Part shown: piece after piece, positions 22,253-32,869 of the stretch
How positions within the stretch are numbered: position 1 is the first letter of the stretch
Layout of the letters: every line of letters starts with the position of its first letter
Assembly: GCA_029204225.1 (NCBI GenBank)
Contig: CM055101.1
Span: 37,563,648 to 37,627,647, forward strand
Direction of reading: 5' to 3'
Length of the DNA stretch: 64,000 nucleotides
Source of the DNA: Diphasiastrum complanatum
Taxonomy: Eukaryota > Streptophyta > Lycopodiopsida > Lycopodiales > Lycopodiaceae
The notes under the pieces: generated by a model
Told to the model about the DNA's origin: nothing
The model's database searches: none
What the model saw: the letters and a program-made list of their open reading frames with translations, nothing else
Program-made: the position numbers and the translations under genes

Positions 22253-23675
22253 ATTCACTTACATGCAAGTGGCTTCTTCCCATATGGAAGGTGTACAAGA
22301 TTCCAAGTCAAAGCATCAAACTCTACTTGCATTGCATCTCTCCAAACTTGTGATCTACTTGCATCTTCATAACATGATGGCCCTTCAAGCATTGTGGTTA
22401 GAAAAGAGTAAGAGGTAGAAGGAGATGTGTCTTCCCTTTGCTTTCCTTTCTCAAAGTATGTGAGCCTTGAAGGCTCAGCCTTACTCCTTGTGGATCTTCT
22501 CGGCTCCTTTGGCACATGATTTTGATCTTCCAAAAGATCACTTTCAAGAGGCTCCTCCTCGAGTGTTGCAAGATCTTCATCACCTAAGAGATTAGATGAA
22601 TTTGGAGACAACTTGTAACTTTGAGATTCATCAAACAAGACATCCTTGCTAACTTTTACTTTCTTTGAAATAGGATTAAATATCCTATATCCTTTGCTAT
22701 TTTCACTATAGCCTACAAATATTCCTTTGAAGGAAGTTGCATCTTCTTTTCTTCTTGTTTCCAAAGGAATGTGGACATAACATATACATCCAAACACTTT
22801 AAAATCTTTTACATTGGGCTTATTGCCAAACAAAGCTTGAAATGGTGAGATCCCACCAATAGCACTACTAGGAAGCCTATTACATAAGTAATTAGCACAA
22901 GTTATTCCTCCCCCCAAAAAGTGATGGGTAGAGATGCATCAAGTCTTAAAGACTTTGCACATTCACAAAGACTCCTATTTTTCCTCTCGGCCACCCCATT
23001 TTGTTGGTGGGTGTAAGGACAAGTGAGTTCTCTCTTAATGCCATTGATCTCACAAAAGTCTCTCATCTTGTTGGAGATATACTCTCCTCCATTATCACAT
23101 CTTAGAACTTTAATGCAAGAACTAAGTTGCTTTTCCACTAAAGACTTAAACTTTACAAAAGCTTCATATACAAGGCTTTTCTTAGGCAATAATTCAATCC
23201 AAGTGTATCTAGTACAATCATCAATAAAAGTCACATAAATTAAAGCTCCTCCATTACTTTTATGAGAAAAAGTATGTACATCCGAATGGATAAGATCTAA
23301 AGGTGAGGTAGATCTTGTTGAAGATTTCGTGTTTGCAAGGTCACATGCCTCACACACTTTGCCACACTTCTTGAAAGCTTTTAATAGGCCGAGAGCTAGC
23401 TCCTTTGATGCCATGGATTCCATTAATTGAAGATTAGGATGGCCCAATCTTTTGTGCCAAAGCTCCACTTGAGTCAACTCCTCCCTAACCATATTCACAC
23501 TTTCAATAGCCACATTAGCATCCAGCTTGAAAAGCCTTCCTTGCTTAATGCCACTAGCTATGGACTTATTATTTTTCAAGATGGAACACACTCCATTCTT
23601 GAAATGTACATCTAGTCCATTGTCCATTAATTGACCAACACTAAGCAAGTTTTTTGTAATGGATGGAACATACAA
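22253..23675 (-). pseudogene. Element B integrase
   Basis: From 23675 the frame gives MYVPSITKNLLSVGQLMDNG and the zinc finger LWHKRLGHPNL with CEACDLA. The catalytic triad follows, with Asp in HSDVHTF, Asp in VLRCDNGGEY and Glu in NGVAERKNRS, so all three acidic residues are present. A one-base change in a G-run near 22905-22917 shifts the frame. The C-terminal part resumes as ANYLCNRLPSSAIGG, VFGCICYVHIP and GIFVGYSENSKGYRIF. A linker rich in Glu and Ser then leads to RT. It ends at the TGA preceding the RT start. Confidence 0.93.
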
Positions 23676-24775
23676 GCATTATCAAGATCTATCCTTTTAG
23701 ATGATTCTAAGCATAATGGAATAGATCCTATGCCATCTATCTTGCATTCTTGATCACTAGCTGTGTAGATTGATTTCTTAGAATCATTGCAAGAAAGTAT
23801 ATAAGAGAAATAATGCTTGTTGAATGACATGTGGGAACTAGCCCCACTCTCAATCCACCATGTCTCTTGGCTTGATGTTAGTGTAGGTGCTACCATCAAG
23901 GATGTGTTGAAGCCATTCTCTTCCTCCTCCCCTTGTGCAAGATTTCCTTGATCTTCATTCCCTTGTGTATTCTTCTTCTTATAGCATTCAGACGCAAAGT
24001 GTCCTTTCTTCCCACAAAAGAAACACTTCAACTTTGCTTTGTTCTTTTGCTTCCCTTTGGAGGTAGATGCTCCATCCTTTGCCTCGGCCTCCTTGACTTG
24101 GATTTTCATGAAAGGATGAGACTTCTTCTTGCCTTTAGATGTGAAGTTTGCTTTCTCATCACCATTATGTAGTGATAAGGACCCCATTCTTGTTTTGAGG
24201 TGTAGAATCCTACTCTCCTCGGCCACAAGAACATTATGCAATTTTTCAATTGATGGAAGTTGGCCTTGAATAGCAAAAGATTGAACTAGATTAGAGAACT
24301 CATCTCCTAATCCATTCAAGATTACTTGTACTAATTCATTATCTTGGATCTTTTCTCCTATAGATCCCAATTCTTTGTTCAAAGATTTTATCCTTAGGAC
24401 ATATGCTTGTCCATTTTCTCCACTTCCCCTCATGCTTTGCAAGATCAAGTTTCTTAGCATAAGCGCTCTTGAAGTGTTATTGGATTCATAAATGTTCTTT
24501 AGAGAATCCCAAGCCTCTTTTTATGTGGTACAAGAAGCCACCTCCTTCAAGAGGTCCTTGCTTACAGTTAGCTTCAAGCAATGTAGGGCTAATCTAACCC
24601 TCTTCTTGTACTTTAGTTGTTCTTGGGGAGCTTGAGGCTCTTCCTCAACTCCTAAGACAAGATCAAAGAGATCAAGAACCACTAGTAGTGATTCCATTCT
24701 TACTTTCCAAATGGAATAGTTTGTGGAAGTTAGTTTCTCACTAGATTCTAACATATATCCACCCATTGATGTCAT
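23627..24775 (-). pseudogene. Element B Gag and protease start
   Basis: ATG at 24775 opens the copia Gag (LTSTNYSIWKVRMESLL). A TAA at about 24521 interrupts it, and the same frame continues through LMLRNLILQSMRGSG and LVQVILNGLGDEFSNLV to a canonical CCHC knuckle (CFFCGKKGHFASEC). The protease active site reads WWIESGASSHM: the catalytic Asp of D-S-G is Glu, so the enzyme should be inactive. A frameshift near 23665 separates it from the integrase frame. Confidence 0.92.
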
Positions 24776-25358
24776 TTTGAATGAAAGCCTATGAGATACA
24801 CAAAGTTCTCTTGATAAGGTGTGATCTAAGATAGATTTCTAGCTTTCAAGAAGCTTCTAATCTTGGCCCAATCAATCCTAGTTCAACTTGGATGATGGTA
24901 TAATAGATCAACTACAAATATCCTAGCAATTCACTCCTCAAAGAAATTGATTCTAGTTCAAATTGGTTTGATATTTCACACACACTTAAGATCTGAACAA
25001 ATCAGCCTTAAATATCTGATCTAATGCTTCAAAATGAATTACTTTAATGACTCAAATCACTATTTGATCATTAGCATTCAATAGATTGAACCTAGATCTA
25101 GACAATGCACTAAAAACCTTGAATTTTGGACTAGTATGCACTTTTTTGGATCAAATTCACTTATGGAAGTTAATTTGAAGGTTGTTGTATGGTTTCACAC
25201 ATGTGGAAAGTACTTCAGCAGCCCAAAAAATTGATCTGGACCAAAAACAATGATGTTACTTCTCTCTTTGAACTCGCCCTCTCAATTAGAACTCAAAAAC
25301 AACAAATTGTCAATGATTTCTCAAGTACTATTAATCATTTAGATCACTCTTAGACTTG
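24776..25358 (-). other. Element B untranslated leader
   Basis: Noncoding region between PBS and gag ATG. It contains another CACACATGTGG palindrome near 25195, like those in the LTR. No ORF is supported. Confidence 0.6.
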
Positions 25359-25370
25359 GCTCTGATACCA
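25359..25370 (-). promoter_or_regulatory. Element B primer-binding site
   Basis: The plus strand reads GCTCTGATACCA, so the minus strand has TGGTATCAGAGC, directly abutting the LTR end at 25371. Standard plant copia initiator tRNA-Met site. Confidence 0.95.
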
Positions 25371-26220
25371 TGTCAATTTTCAGAGAAAAAGGACAAATAT
25401 TGATTGTACTATCAATCATTAAGAGTTATTGATTGCTTAATTCAAAGATCTATCAAGTTCTAGATGTTAGATCTTGATCTAGATGCTTCACACTATGATT
25501 TAACAAGAGCAATGGAACAAATGATCAAACACATGGATGGGCTGCCTCACACGTGTGGAGGACAATACCTGTACGGCCTGTTTACAGAGAGTAAAGTACA
25601 TTAACTTACAAATGCATTTCATTCATCAAAACTCAAGACAAATGTGGAAATCTCAACAAAACTAGAATTTGCCAATGTCACATCAACTTGTTATTGATTT
25701 GGTTGATCTCTTTATAGATCAAGTACATCCACGAGCTGTGTACTGTCCATCAAGCCTTCACACATGTGAAGAGTGCCTAGTCATCCAGATCCACCAATGA
25801 GAGCCATATGTGCTCATTTCCCAAAGTTGACTATTCTCTTTGGCTAGAAAACAAAAGGCTAGTCTTCCACATTCATAGGAATATTCCCTATAAAATAGGA
25901 TCTAATGGAATCTTCCTATCTTAACTTCTAGAAGCTTATCCACACGTGTGAATGGTATCTTGACATGTGTGAGTAATAACTCATTCACATGGAACTCCAA
26001 TCTATTTACAAAAGTTTGACCAATTTGACCATTTTCAAGATTTTACTCAAAGGTCAATTTCACACTAGTGTAGATCAAGCTAAAACCAATCTATCTTAAT
26101 AAAAATGACTTATGTACAATCTTTCACACGTGGGAACAGACTCCACACGTGTGAGATCCTATCAAGCTCAAATAACTTGAGATCTACAAGATACAACAAG
26201 TTGGAAGTGATATTTTAACA
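25371..26220 (-). repeat. Element B 5' LTR, 850 bp
   Basis: Minus-strand sense starts TGTTAAAATATCACTTCC and ends AAAATTGACA, immediately followed by the PBS. The high-coordinate side joins the leader of element A' at 26221. The block is rich in CACACGTGTG palindromes. Confidence 0.93.
25548..26153. promoter_or_regulatory. Array of CACACGTGTG / CACATGTG palindromes in LTR B
   Basis: Perfect or near-perfect copies of the 10-bp palindrome CACACGTGTG occur at 25548-25557, 25941-25950 and 26144-26153. Variants lie at 25759-25768 (CACACATGTG), 25962-25971 (GACATGTGTG) and 26125-26134 (CACACGTGGG). CACGTG is the plant G-box and CACATGTG an E-box, bound by bZIP and bHLH factors (established). Their use as LTR enhancers here is inference. 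The truncated 3' LTR keeps the equivalent sites near 20384, 20565, 20750 and 20769. Confidence 0.6.
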
Positions 26221-26345
26221 TTACAAATGAACTAATATTGTGTGCCATTACAATTGGAAATTAATCATCTGATAATGAAATTTGATACCATGTACTGAAG
26301 ATTACGAACAAAATTGCTCTAATACCAAATAAAGCTCTGATACCA
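26221..26345 (-). other. Element A' leader remnant with primer-binding site
   Basis: The last 12 bases, GCTCTGATACCA at 26334-26345 on the plus strand, are the minus-strand PBS TGGTATCAGAGC of A'. A degenerate second copy, GCTCTAATACCA, sits at 26316-26327. The rest is leader cut off by the insertion of element B. The N-terminal half of Gag is missing. Confidence 0.75.
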
Positions 26346-26860
26346 TGTTGGAAGAAGGAAAGAAGAATACGATAGTAATAAAATCAAAGTTAGAAGATGA
26401 ACTATCAAACTCTATGGAATAATTCTTCTTCTAATGTATGACTACGCCTATAAAAAACAAACAAAGCTATTGCGACATTCGTAACATTCGTACTTTTAGT
26501 AACTAACTTTTATATCATTAGTACTAAAGTGATTTCATAGACAAACAATTACAGAGTGTAAGTGATATATATATAATATTGTAGTATTGAAGCATTTGAT
26601 AATTCAAACAAATCGATAAGAGATTAACAAATACAAATAACTTCAAAGAAGCTTGCATACATATCGACATAATACTGAACACAATAAGAAAGTTTGAGAT
26701 TCAGTAAGTAGCATGTACAAATTAGATGATGCGAGTACAAAACAATAGCGGATAAGTTGTGTACTCTAAATTGTCTCTAAGTAACTGATAACTTTGTTTG
26801 ATGCACTTCCACTGAAAAATAGTAAGCGATGCTAGCAATATTCAAAATAGAAACTGTCAC
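26346..26860 (-). repeat. Element A' 5' LTR
   Basis: Begins TGTTGG next to the PBS and is homologous, as a diverged copy, to the plus-strand LTR at about 48.95-49.49 kb and to 28385-28725. The three share phrases around ACTAATGAT...AAAGTTAGTTACTA, GGCGTAGTCATAC/GACGTAGTCATGC and CGCTATTGTTTTGT. The distal end was placed only approximately, where similarity fades. Confidence 0.7.
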
Positions 26861-26884
26861 TTGATTTTGTCATAAGTCTCTCTC

Positions 26885-27040
26885 TAATGATTCCATTTAC
26901 TGATAACAAATTTGAAGAAAGTTTAGGTACATACAAGACATTTGATAGTAATTAGAATTGATCATGCTAGAATCTCAATTTTACAATGCCTTCACCTTCG
27001 ATAGTGTGTGTATCGTCACCAAGATGAATGAATTTCTTTT
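26885..27040 (-). pseudogene. Copia A-family protease/pre-integrase fragment
   Basis: A roughly 150-bp piece matches 19.72-19.88 kb: the minus strand reads HLGDDTHTIEGEG-like, and nearby DNA shares ACAAATTTG, ACATTTGATAGTA and TTACAATGCCTTCACC. It is a second, very short copy of the region between protease and integrase, immediately beyond the A' LTR. This indicates another rearranged element of the same family. Confidence 0.65.
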
Positions 27041-28384
27041 TATTGTAATGAAGTGAAAGTGTCTAAGGCATCAATGTTACTACCATAGTTTCAACTCTAG
27101 CCAAGGAGGATAAACCGTGAGGACATCCATTTTGGTTTTGCAAGGTTTTTCTTTTGGTTATATAAAAAAGGGAGAAACAAATTATCTATGGTTCATGGCT
27201 ATCAAATAAAGCATCATGACATGTACAATCAAAAGTATATCAACAAAATGGTTACCCATCTTTCTAGTAAAAGAACATTTAAGGAAGGAACAAGTTGACA
27301 CATGATTATTGAATGCTAACTCAAAATTTTCATGTATTTGTACTTTTATCTTTGTTTAGAGATGTAAGTGTTTTGTAAAGTCTTATCTTAATTGGATACA
27401 TCTTCATGGGTTTTTAATGAAATTTAGGCAAAAACTAAAAATAGCTCTTAATTGGCAATTAGAAAGGTCTTTAAGTTTTTTAATAAGTCTCCAATTTTTT
27501 GTCAAAATTTACAACATTTTAAATAATGTAATTATTATGTATTTTCTAGTGGTTATCCCATGCACTCTGTAATTATTATGTATTTTCTAGTGGTTATCCC
27601 ATGCACTCTTGTTTTTGAAGATATATGTAAAAGTGGTGATTCTATGAAATCTAGAAAATAGGCAAAATTGTAGTTCCCGTCTGCATGAGATATTACCTAT
27701 TGTGCACAAAACGATTAGCAATTGGTAGGGCTTTACTTGACAAGAGTAGTTGGATGAAGATGAAGTAATTGCGCATCCCATATAGAATGACTAGCATGTA
27801 CAACAATGAGAATTCTTTCCACTTTGAGTACATCTAGCGTGTGGAATCAAATACTTCAAAAGCGGCCGTTTCAAAGATGAAATATGTTTCATTGATGGTA
27901 AGTTACAGGATCCATTTTTTTATGAAACAATTTTATTGATTTGTTGTTGTTGGATTTATCCTCATAATCTATCTTTAATCTACATGCATTCATCCATCCA
28001 ATGTCTGTAGTTTTACTCATGTTTTTACATAGTTTGCAGAAATAAATGAGAATGGCTAATAGTTGGGTTCAACAACGACAAAGAGAATAAAAAGTATTCG
28101 AACTATCAAATGTTAACAGAACATCTTTTCACTTGTTGTGAAGCTAACAACTGATCCTAATTGTTTTCAACAAATAATTTTTGGGAAGCTCAACTGGATA
28201 AGTGGCAAAACAATTTGGCTAAGCTCCAATTGCGATTCACAACCAAACAACTATCTTCAACTGTCATTTGGATAAGCCTAAACAGCATTCATAACTAGTA
28301 TATATAGTTGATCATTTTCTAGATTAAAAATAAATCAGTGAATAGAAGCTATTGATCCTAAAAATTTTAAAATAGAGCATTGCT
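27041..28384. other. AT-rich region without supported genes
   Basis: No recognisable gene in either orientation. The only structure I see is a 41-bp direct tandem duplication at 27528-27609. Confidence 0.45.
27528..27609. repeat. Perfect 41-bp tandem duplication
   Basis: Two identical 41-bp units start GTAATTATTATGTATTTTCT at 27528 and 27569. The absence of differences suggests a recent slippage or unequal-exchange event, or an assembly artefact. Confidence 0.93.
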
Positions 28385-28725
28385 AGAAAGACTTACTGCT
28401 TATTAGTGGAACTGCATCAGACAAAGTCAATTACATACTCAGAGATAGTTTTGAGTATGCAGTTGCATCCGCTATTGTTTTGTGCTCACAATTCGTTTGA
28501 TTTGTACATGCTACTTATTGAATCGTTTATACAGTTTTATCACACTCAGTATTATATCAAAATGATTGAATGCTTCTTTGTTCTATTGTAATCTGATTAC
28601 GTTCTCTTATAGTTTTGCCTGAACTATTGAATACTTTGATACAATAGCCATATTTGATAATATAATATTTGATACCATAATGTAATGTTTGTCTATGAAA
28701 TCTATCTAATAGATTTTATGGCAAA
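28385..28725 (+). repeat. Copia A-family LTR-like fragment, plus orientation
   Basis: Diverged but collinear with the minus strand of 26346-26860 (shared CCGCTATTGTTTTGTGCTC, TTGTACATGCTACTTA, TGAATGCTTCTTTG, GTTTGTCTATGAAATC). It therefore forms an inverted pair with the A' LTR about 1.6 kb away. No PBS follows; gypsy sequence starts soon after. Confidence 0.6.
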
Positions 28726-28739
28726 GCATCATCGTGGTG

Positions 28740-30038
28740 GCGAGATTTACTAGTGAAGCCTACTGGATGCTTTTGTGAAAGTCTTTGAAAAAGCTTCTGT
28801 GATAGCGGATGACGTGGACTACTACCAAAAATTTGTGGATTGCAAAATTGCAAAATGGGTAGTAAGAGCCTAGACCCAGGAATTTATGGACCTCTAGAAT
28901 AGAGTGCCATCATTCAATGCGAAGTTGGCTTTATGGCAATTTGTTCTAGGTTTGCCTGCCGACTATCAAAACGAATGCAGGCGAAATGTGCTTCAAAGGC
29001 TCGAGGATGTGTTTCGGATAGCGAAAGCATATGATTCCACATTGGTGGCATCTAGGAAGCAATTTCAGCAGATTCCAATCGCCTTAATAACCAAGAAGGG
29101 GAAGTAGCGCAGTCCATATCAAGCAAATAAATACTCTGATGAACTAGATCAATTGGCATCGGAATTTCAAAAACCGAAGAAAAAGAAGTTCAAAAAATCT
29201 CTGTCTTGGAAAAGGCTAAGAAAGAGAACTTTTGTTTTGTCTGTAAAAAGCCTAGACATATGATGAAGTTTTGTCCAGAAAGGAAAAAAACGACGGCATA
29301 GATGATCGAGATCCAAGGAGGTAATAGTAAAACTTTGGAAACTAACCTGTTAGACTATGAGTGTGAATGTTCTTTTAGTGCTACTTATTTTTTGCCTAAT
29401 GAACTTTTCTGTTTAACTGGCACAATTAAAGATCAAGAAGTGAGTATTCTATTAGATAGTGGTTCTACTCATAATTTTACTAATTCTTGTCTTGTGCAGA
29501 AACTCAGCTTGGAGACTAAGCCAGTAATCATATATACAAAGTTTATCTAGCTTCAGGAGCATAGTTGGAGACTTGGAACATGAAAGTGCCGAATCTCTTA
29601 GTGTTGATACAAAGACATAGGAAATTAGTTGATTTTCATGTTTTAGACCTAGCTCATACTGTTAGTAGATTTAGTAAATTGCCTTGTCTGATTATTGATT
29701 TTGAGAAGCATGTTCTTACTTTCAAATAGGGTGATAAGGTAGTTACTTTATTTGACGACAATTTTGAACATCCATCAGATGGGATTTCTACAGTTAATGA
29801 AATGGAATCATTGGACTATTCACGATATGAAGTTTTTCAATGTTTGCTATTCCAGTTTTGGATGTTCATGATATGTATCTAAATGGTTGTGAATCTCAGC
29901 AATTCTTAACTTAGTAAATTTACATCGTGAACAAGCAATGAAAAATCATATCATAAATAAATTTGAAGACGTTTTTCCATTAGAATTACCTCATGGTTTA
30001 CCACCATCTAGGTCAGTAGACCACATGATAGAGTTAAT
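28740..30038 (+). pseudogene. Ty3/gypsy gag-protease fragment
   Basis: The Gag part (28904-29107) reads FNAKLALWQFVLGLPADYQN and VFRIAKAYDST, typical of gypsy retrotrans_gag. In another frame a CCHC knuckle is present (CFVCKKPRHMMKFC, about 29233-29275). The frame from 29302 includes the aspartic protease active site ILLDSGSTHNFTNSCLV (Asp codon at about 29455). After several stops the RT entry motif FEDVFPLELPHGLPPSRSVD appears at about 29960-30020. Homology to gypsy then stops and copia integrase begins without a spacer. Multiple stops and frameshifts. Confidence 0.88.
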
Positions 30039-32429
30039 CTAAAAGACAATTTACGCAAGCTCATACTCCTGCTCTCAATGGTGTAGCTGAGCGCAAGAAT
30101 CGTACGGTTGTGGAAAGTGCCAGATCTATGCTAGTTGAGATGAAACTACCAAAAGATTTTTGGCCAGAAGCATGCAATACGACAGTCTATCTTCAAAACA
30201 AAAGTCCTACCATTGCCATACCAAAGATAACACCTGAGGAGACATTCATGAAAAAAGAAGCCAAAGGTGAACCACTTGCAAATCTTTGGATGTAAGGCCT
30301 TTGTACACATTCCTAAGGATGAGAGACGTAAGCTTGATGCGAAAGTTATCAAGTGTATATTCCTAGGATATGATGAACGTGTGAAGGGCTATAGATGTTT
30401 TGATCCAGTGGAAAACAAAATACATGTCAGTCGTGATGTCATCTTTGATGAATCTAAGATATATGAAGACGAGGATGCTGAGAAGACAAACACATCCAGT
30501 GAGAAAGATGATATAGTGAGGATACCTCCTGGTGATTATCCATTTATTGACTTCCCTAGTGATGGACACGAGGATACACCTCAAGATACTACTACTCAAC
30601 CTCAAGAGACAGGTTGGAGAGGTAGAGACAAACCCTTTGGTGCAAGAAGGATTGAAGTTGCAGGTGACAAACGCAAGGAGAAAGATGTACCATGGGATAC
30701 ATTTTCACTAGGAAGCCGATCTTCTGACAGGAAGCTCCTTAAGTGGTTTGAGAGATTGTTGGAGAGCCGCGACATGAATGACTTTTCAGGATCATCTAGC
30801 CAGGGAGAGCTACGAAGATCAACAAGAGAGAAGACACAACCTGAAAGGTATGAAGCATATTATGCTCTCTTATCTAGTATTATTCAAAGCAAAGAACCTT
30901 CGACTTATGGTGAAGCAAAGGATTATGACATTTGGTTCAAGGCCATGAGAGAGGAGATGGAGTCAATTGCTAAACATAGCATGTGAAACTTAGTGGAACG
31001 ACCAGTTGCCAAGAAACGCATTGGTTGTAAATGGGTATACAGGACTAAGTACCATGCAGATGGAAGCATAGCAAAGCACAAAGCAAGATTGGTGATCAAA
31101 GGGTATGCACAAAGTAAAGGTATCGACTATGACGAGACCTTTGCGCCAATATGTAAGTGGAATACTCTACGTCTACTTGTTGCTTTAGCTTTACATTTTG
31201 GTTGGCCTTTGCATCAGATGGATGTGAAATCTGCTCTTCTAGATGGTGAGTTAGCAGAAGAGGTGTTCATGGATCAACCTGAAGGCTTTGTAGCGAAAGG
31301 ACAGGAGAATAAAGTATGTCGCTTGAAGAAAGCACTTTATGGTCTCAAACAAGCATCACGTGTGTGGTATAGCTGGATTGATGCTTACTTTCTTTCTAAG
31401 GGGATGGTGAGAACACATTCTGATCCAAATCTTTATGTCTTATGCTTTGATGGTATGTTTGCTTTAATTGCTCTTTACGTTGATGACTTGATTATCATGG
31501 AAAATAATCAAGAAATGATAGACATGATCAAGAAAGACCTCATGGAATAATTTGAGATTACAGATCTTAGGCTAATGCATTATTGCCTTGGAGTGGAGGT
31601 GTGGCAAAAAGGACACGAAGTGGGTTTAACACAGGTGAAGTATGTCAAAGAATTGCTGCACAAGTTCAGGTTGCAGGACTGCAAGCCAATGAACACTCCT
31701 ATTGAACCAAGTAAAAAGCTTTCTAAGCTTGATGAGTCATAGCCATTTGATGCTACGTTGTATAGGCAATTAGTAGGGAGCTTGAATTACCTTACCACGA
31801 CTAGACCGGATATATGCTATGTTGTTGTTATTGTAAGTCAGTTTATGGCAGCACCTACATAAACACATTGGAAGGCAGCCTAGTGCATTTTGAGTTATGT
31901 CAAAGGCACTTCAGATTATGGCTTGGTCTATAGGAAGCATGAGGGTCTACCTAAGTTCTGTGGCTATGTGGATGCGGATTGGGGAGGTGACTATGACGAT
32001 CATAGATCCACCACAGGGTATGTATTCCAGCTTTGTGATAGTTGCTTTTCCTGGTCTAGTAAGAAGCAAAGTACAATTGCTCTATCCACCACAGAAGCAG
32101 AGTATAAGGCAATGTGTAGTGCAGCACAAGAAGCTATATGGTTGAGACAGATCTTGGAAGAAGTTGGCATGAAACAGAAAAATCCCACAACTATACATAG
32201 TGACAGTCAGAGTGGCATTCAGCTAGCAAAGAATCCAGTGTTCCATGTGAGAACCAGACACATTGAGATTCAATATCACTGTATACGTGAGAGGCTGCTG
32301 AGACGTGAAATTCATGTTGTTCGTTGCAGTACAGAAGAACAACTAGCTGATTTTTTCACTAAACCACTTGTTAGAGAAAAGTTTGATAAGTTTAGATCAA
32401 AGCTTTATGTACTTAAAGTTTGTTGACTT
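30039..32429 (+). pseudogene. Copia element C: integrase C-terminal half, RT and RNase H
   Basis: It starts mid-integrase at RQFTQAHTPALNGVAERKN, which carries the third catalytic Glu, followed by WPEACNTTVYLQNKSP. After one overlap/frameshift near 30290 it continues with FGCKAFVHIPKDERRKLD and KCIFLGYDERVKGYRCFD. An acidic linker leads to RT: KWVYRTKYHADGSIAKHKAR, HQMDVKSALLDG, KALYGLKQASRVWY and LIALYVDDLIIM. RNase H follows with YVDADWGGD, STTEAEYKAM and THIHSDSQSG-like IHSDSQSGIQLAK, ending FTKPLVREKFDKFRSKL. Only a handful of stops interrupt it (about 30984, 31548, 31739, 31860 and 31880), so it is among the better-preserved pol regions. The 5' half of the element is absent. Confidence 0.93.
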
Positions 32430-32471
32430 TAAAGCTATGTATATGACTGTATAAAAAGTAGACTCTACTTT

Positions 32472-32712
32472 AAGGGAGAGAGTTAGAATTAAAGTAGAAT
32501 CATTGTGTTACTGTATTGTGGATCCTATCAGTCGATAAGAATCTGTTGGCCTTGCCACAAGACGAGTTGACGGGACACGCGTCCCGTCAACGGCAACCTG
32601 GACCATGCATGGGTTGCCTTAGTGAAGAACTATATGTGCAGTGTAATTTCATTTTGAGAAATACAATTGCTATGTGAGCTTGTTGTGGAGAGTGTTTTCT
32701 GTTTGTGTTAGC
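32472..32712 (+). repeat. Polypurine tract and candidate 3' LTR of element C
   Basis: AAGGGAGAG at 32472-32480 lies about 45 bp after the RNase H stop and fits a polypurine tract. The following AGTTAGAATTAAAG is close to a TGTTAG-type LTR start with the T mutated. The LTR end is uncertain; GTGTTAGCA near 32704-32712 is one candidate. No partner LTR is present. Confidence 0.5.
32566..32591. repeat. Perfect hairpin in the element C LTR
   Basis: GTTGACGGGAC and GTCCCGTCAAC form 11-bp perfect arms around a 4-base ACGC loop. GC content is well above the surrounding sequence. It could be a transcript hairpin or a palindromic protein site. Confidence 0.85.
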
Positions 32713-32869
32713 ATGACCTGTGTTCCTGTTTGAAGCAAATTCTATAAGAGAAGGGACAAACCAAGGCTATTCATCCAAAGCTTCATTCAAGGTTGAAGAC
32801 AAGACTGGCAAGATACATAATAATGGTAGTTTTTCCCTAGGTTTTACCCCATTGAAACAGGATCCTCAA

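Larger units (their letters stand above)
20376..26220 (-). mobile_element. Copia element B: nearly complete, inserted into A'
   Basis: This element has a full 850-bp 5' LTR (25371-26220), an adjacent PBS, gag, protease, integrase, RT and RNase H in copia order, a polypurine tract and a 3' LTR. The 3' LTR keeps only its first ~470 bp. The element has at least two in-frame stops and three to four frameshifts, so it encodes no intact polyprotein. The two LTRs share about 470 bp at roughly 95% identity by eye, implying a fairly recent insertion compared with its neighbours. Confidence 0.93.
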
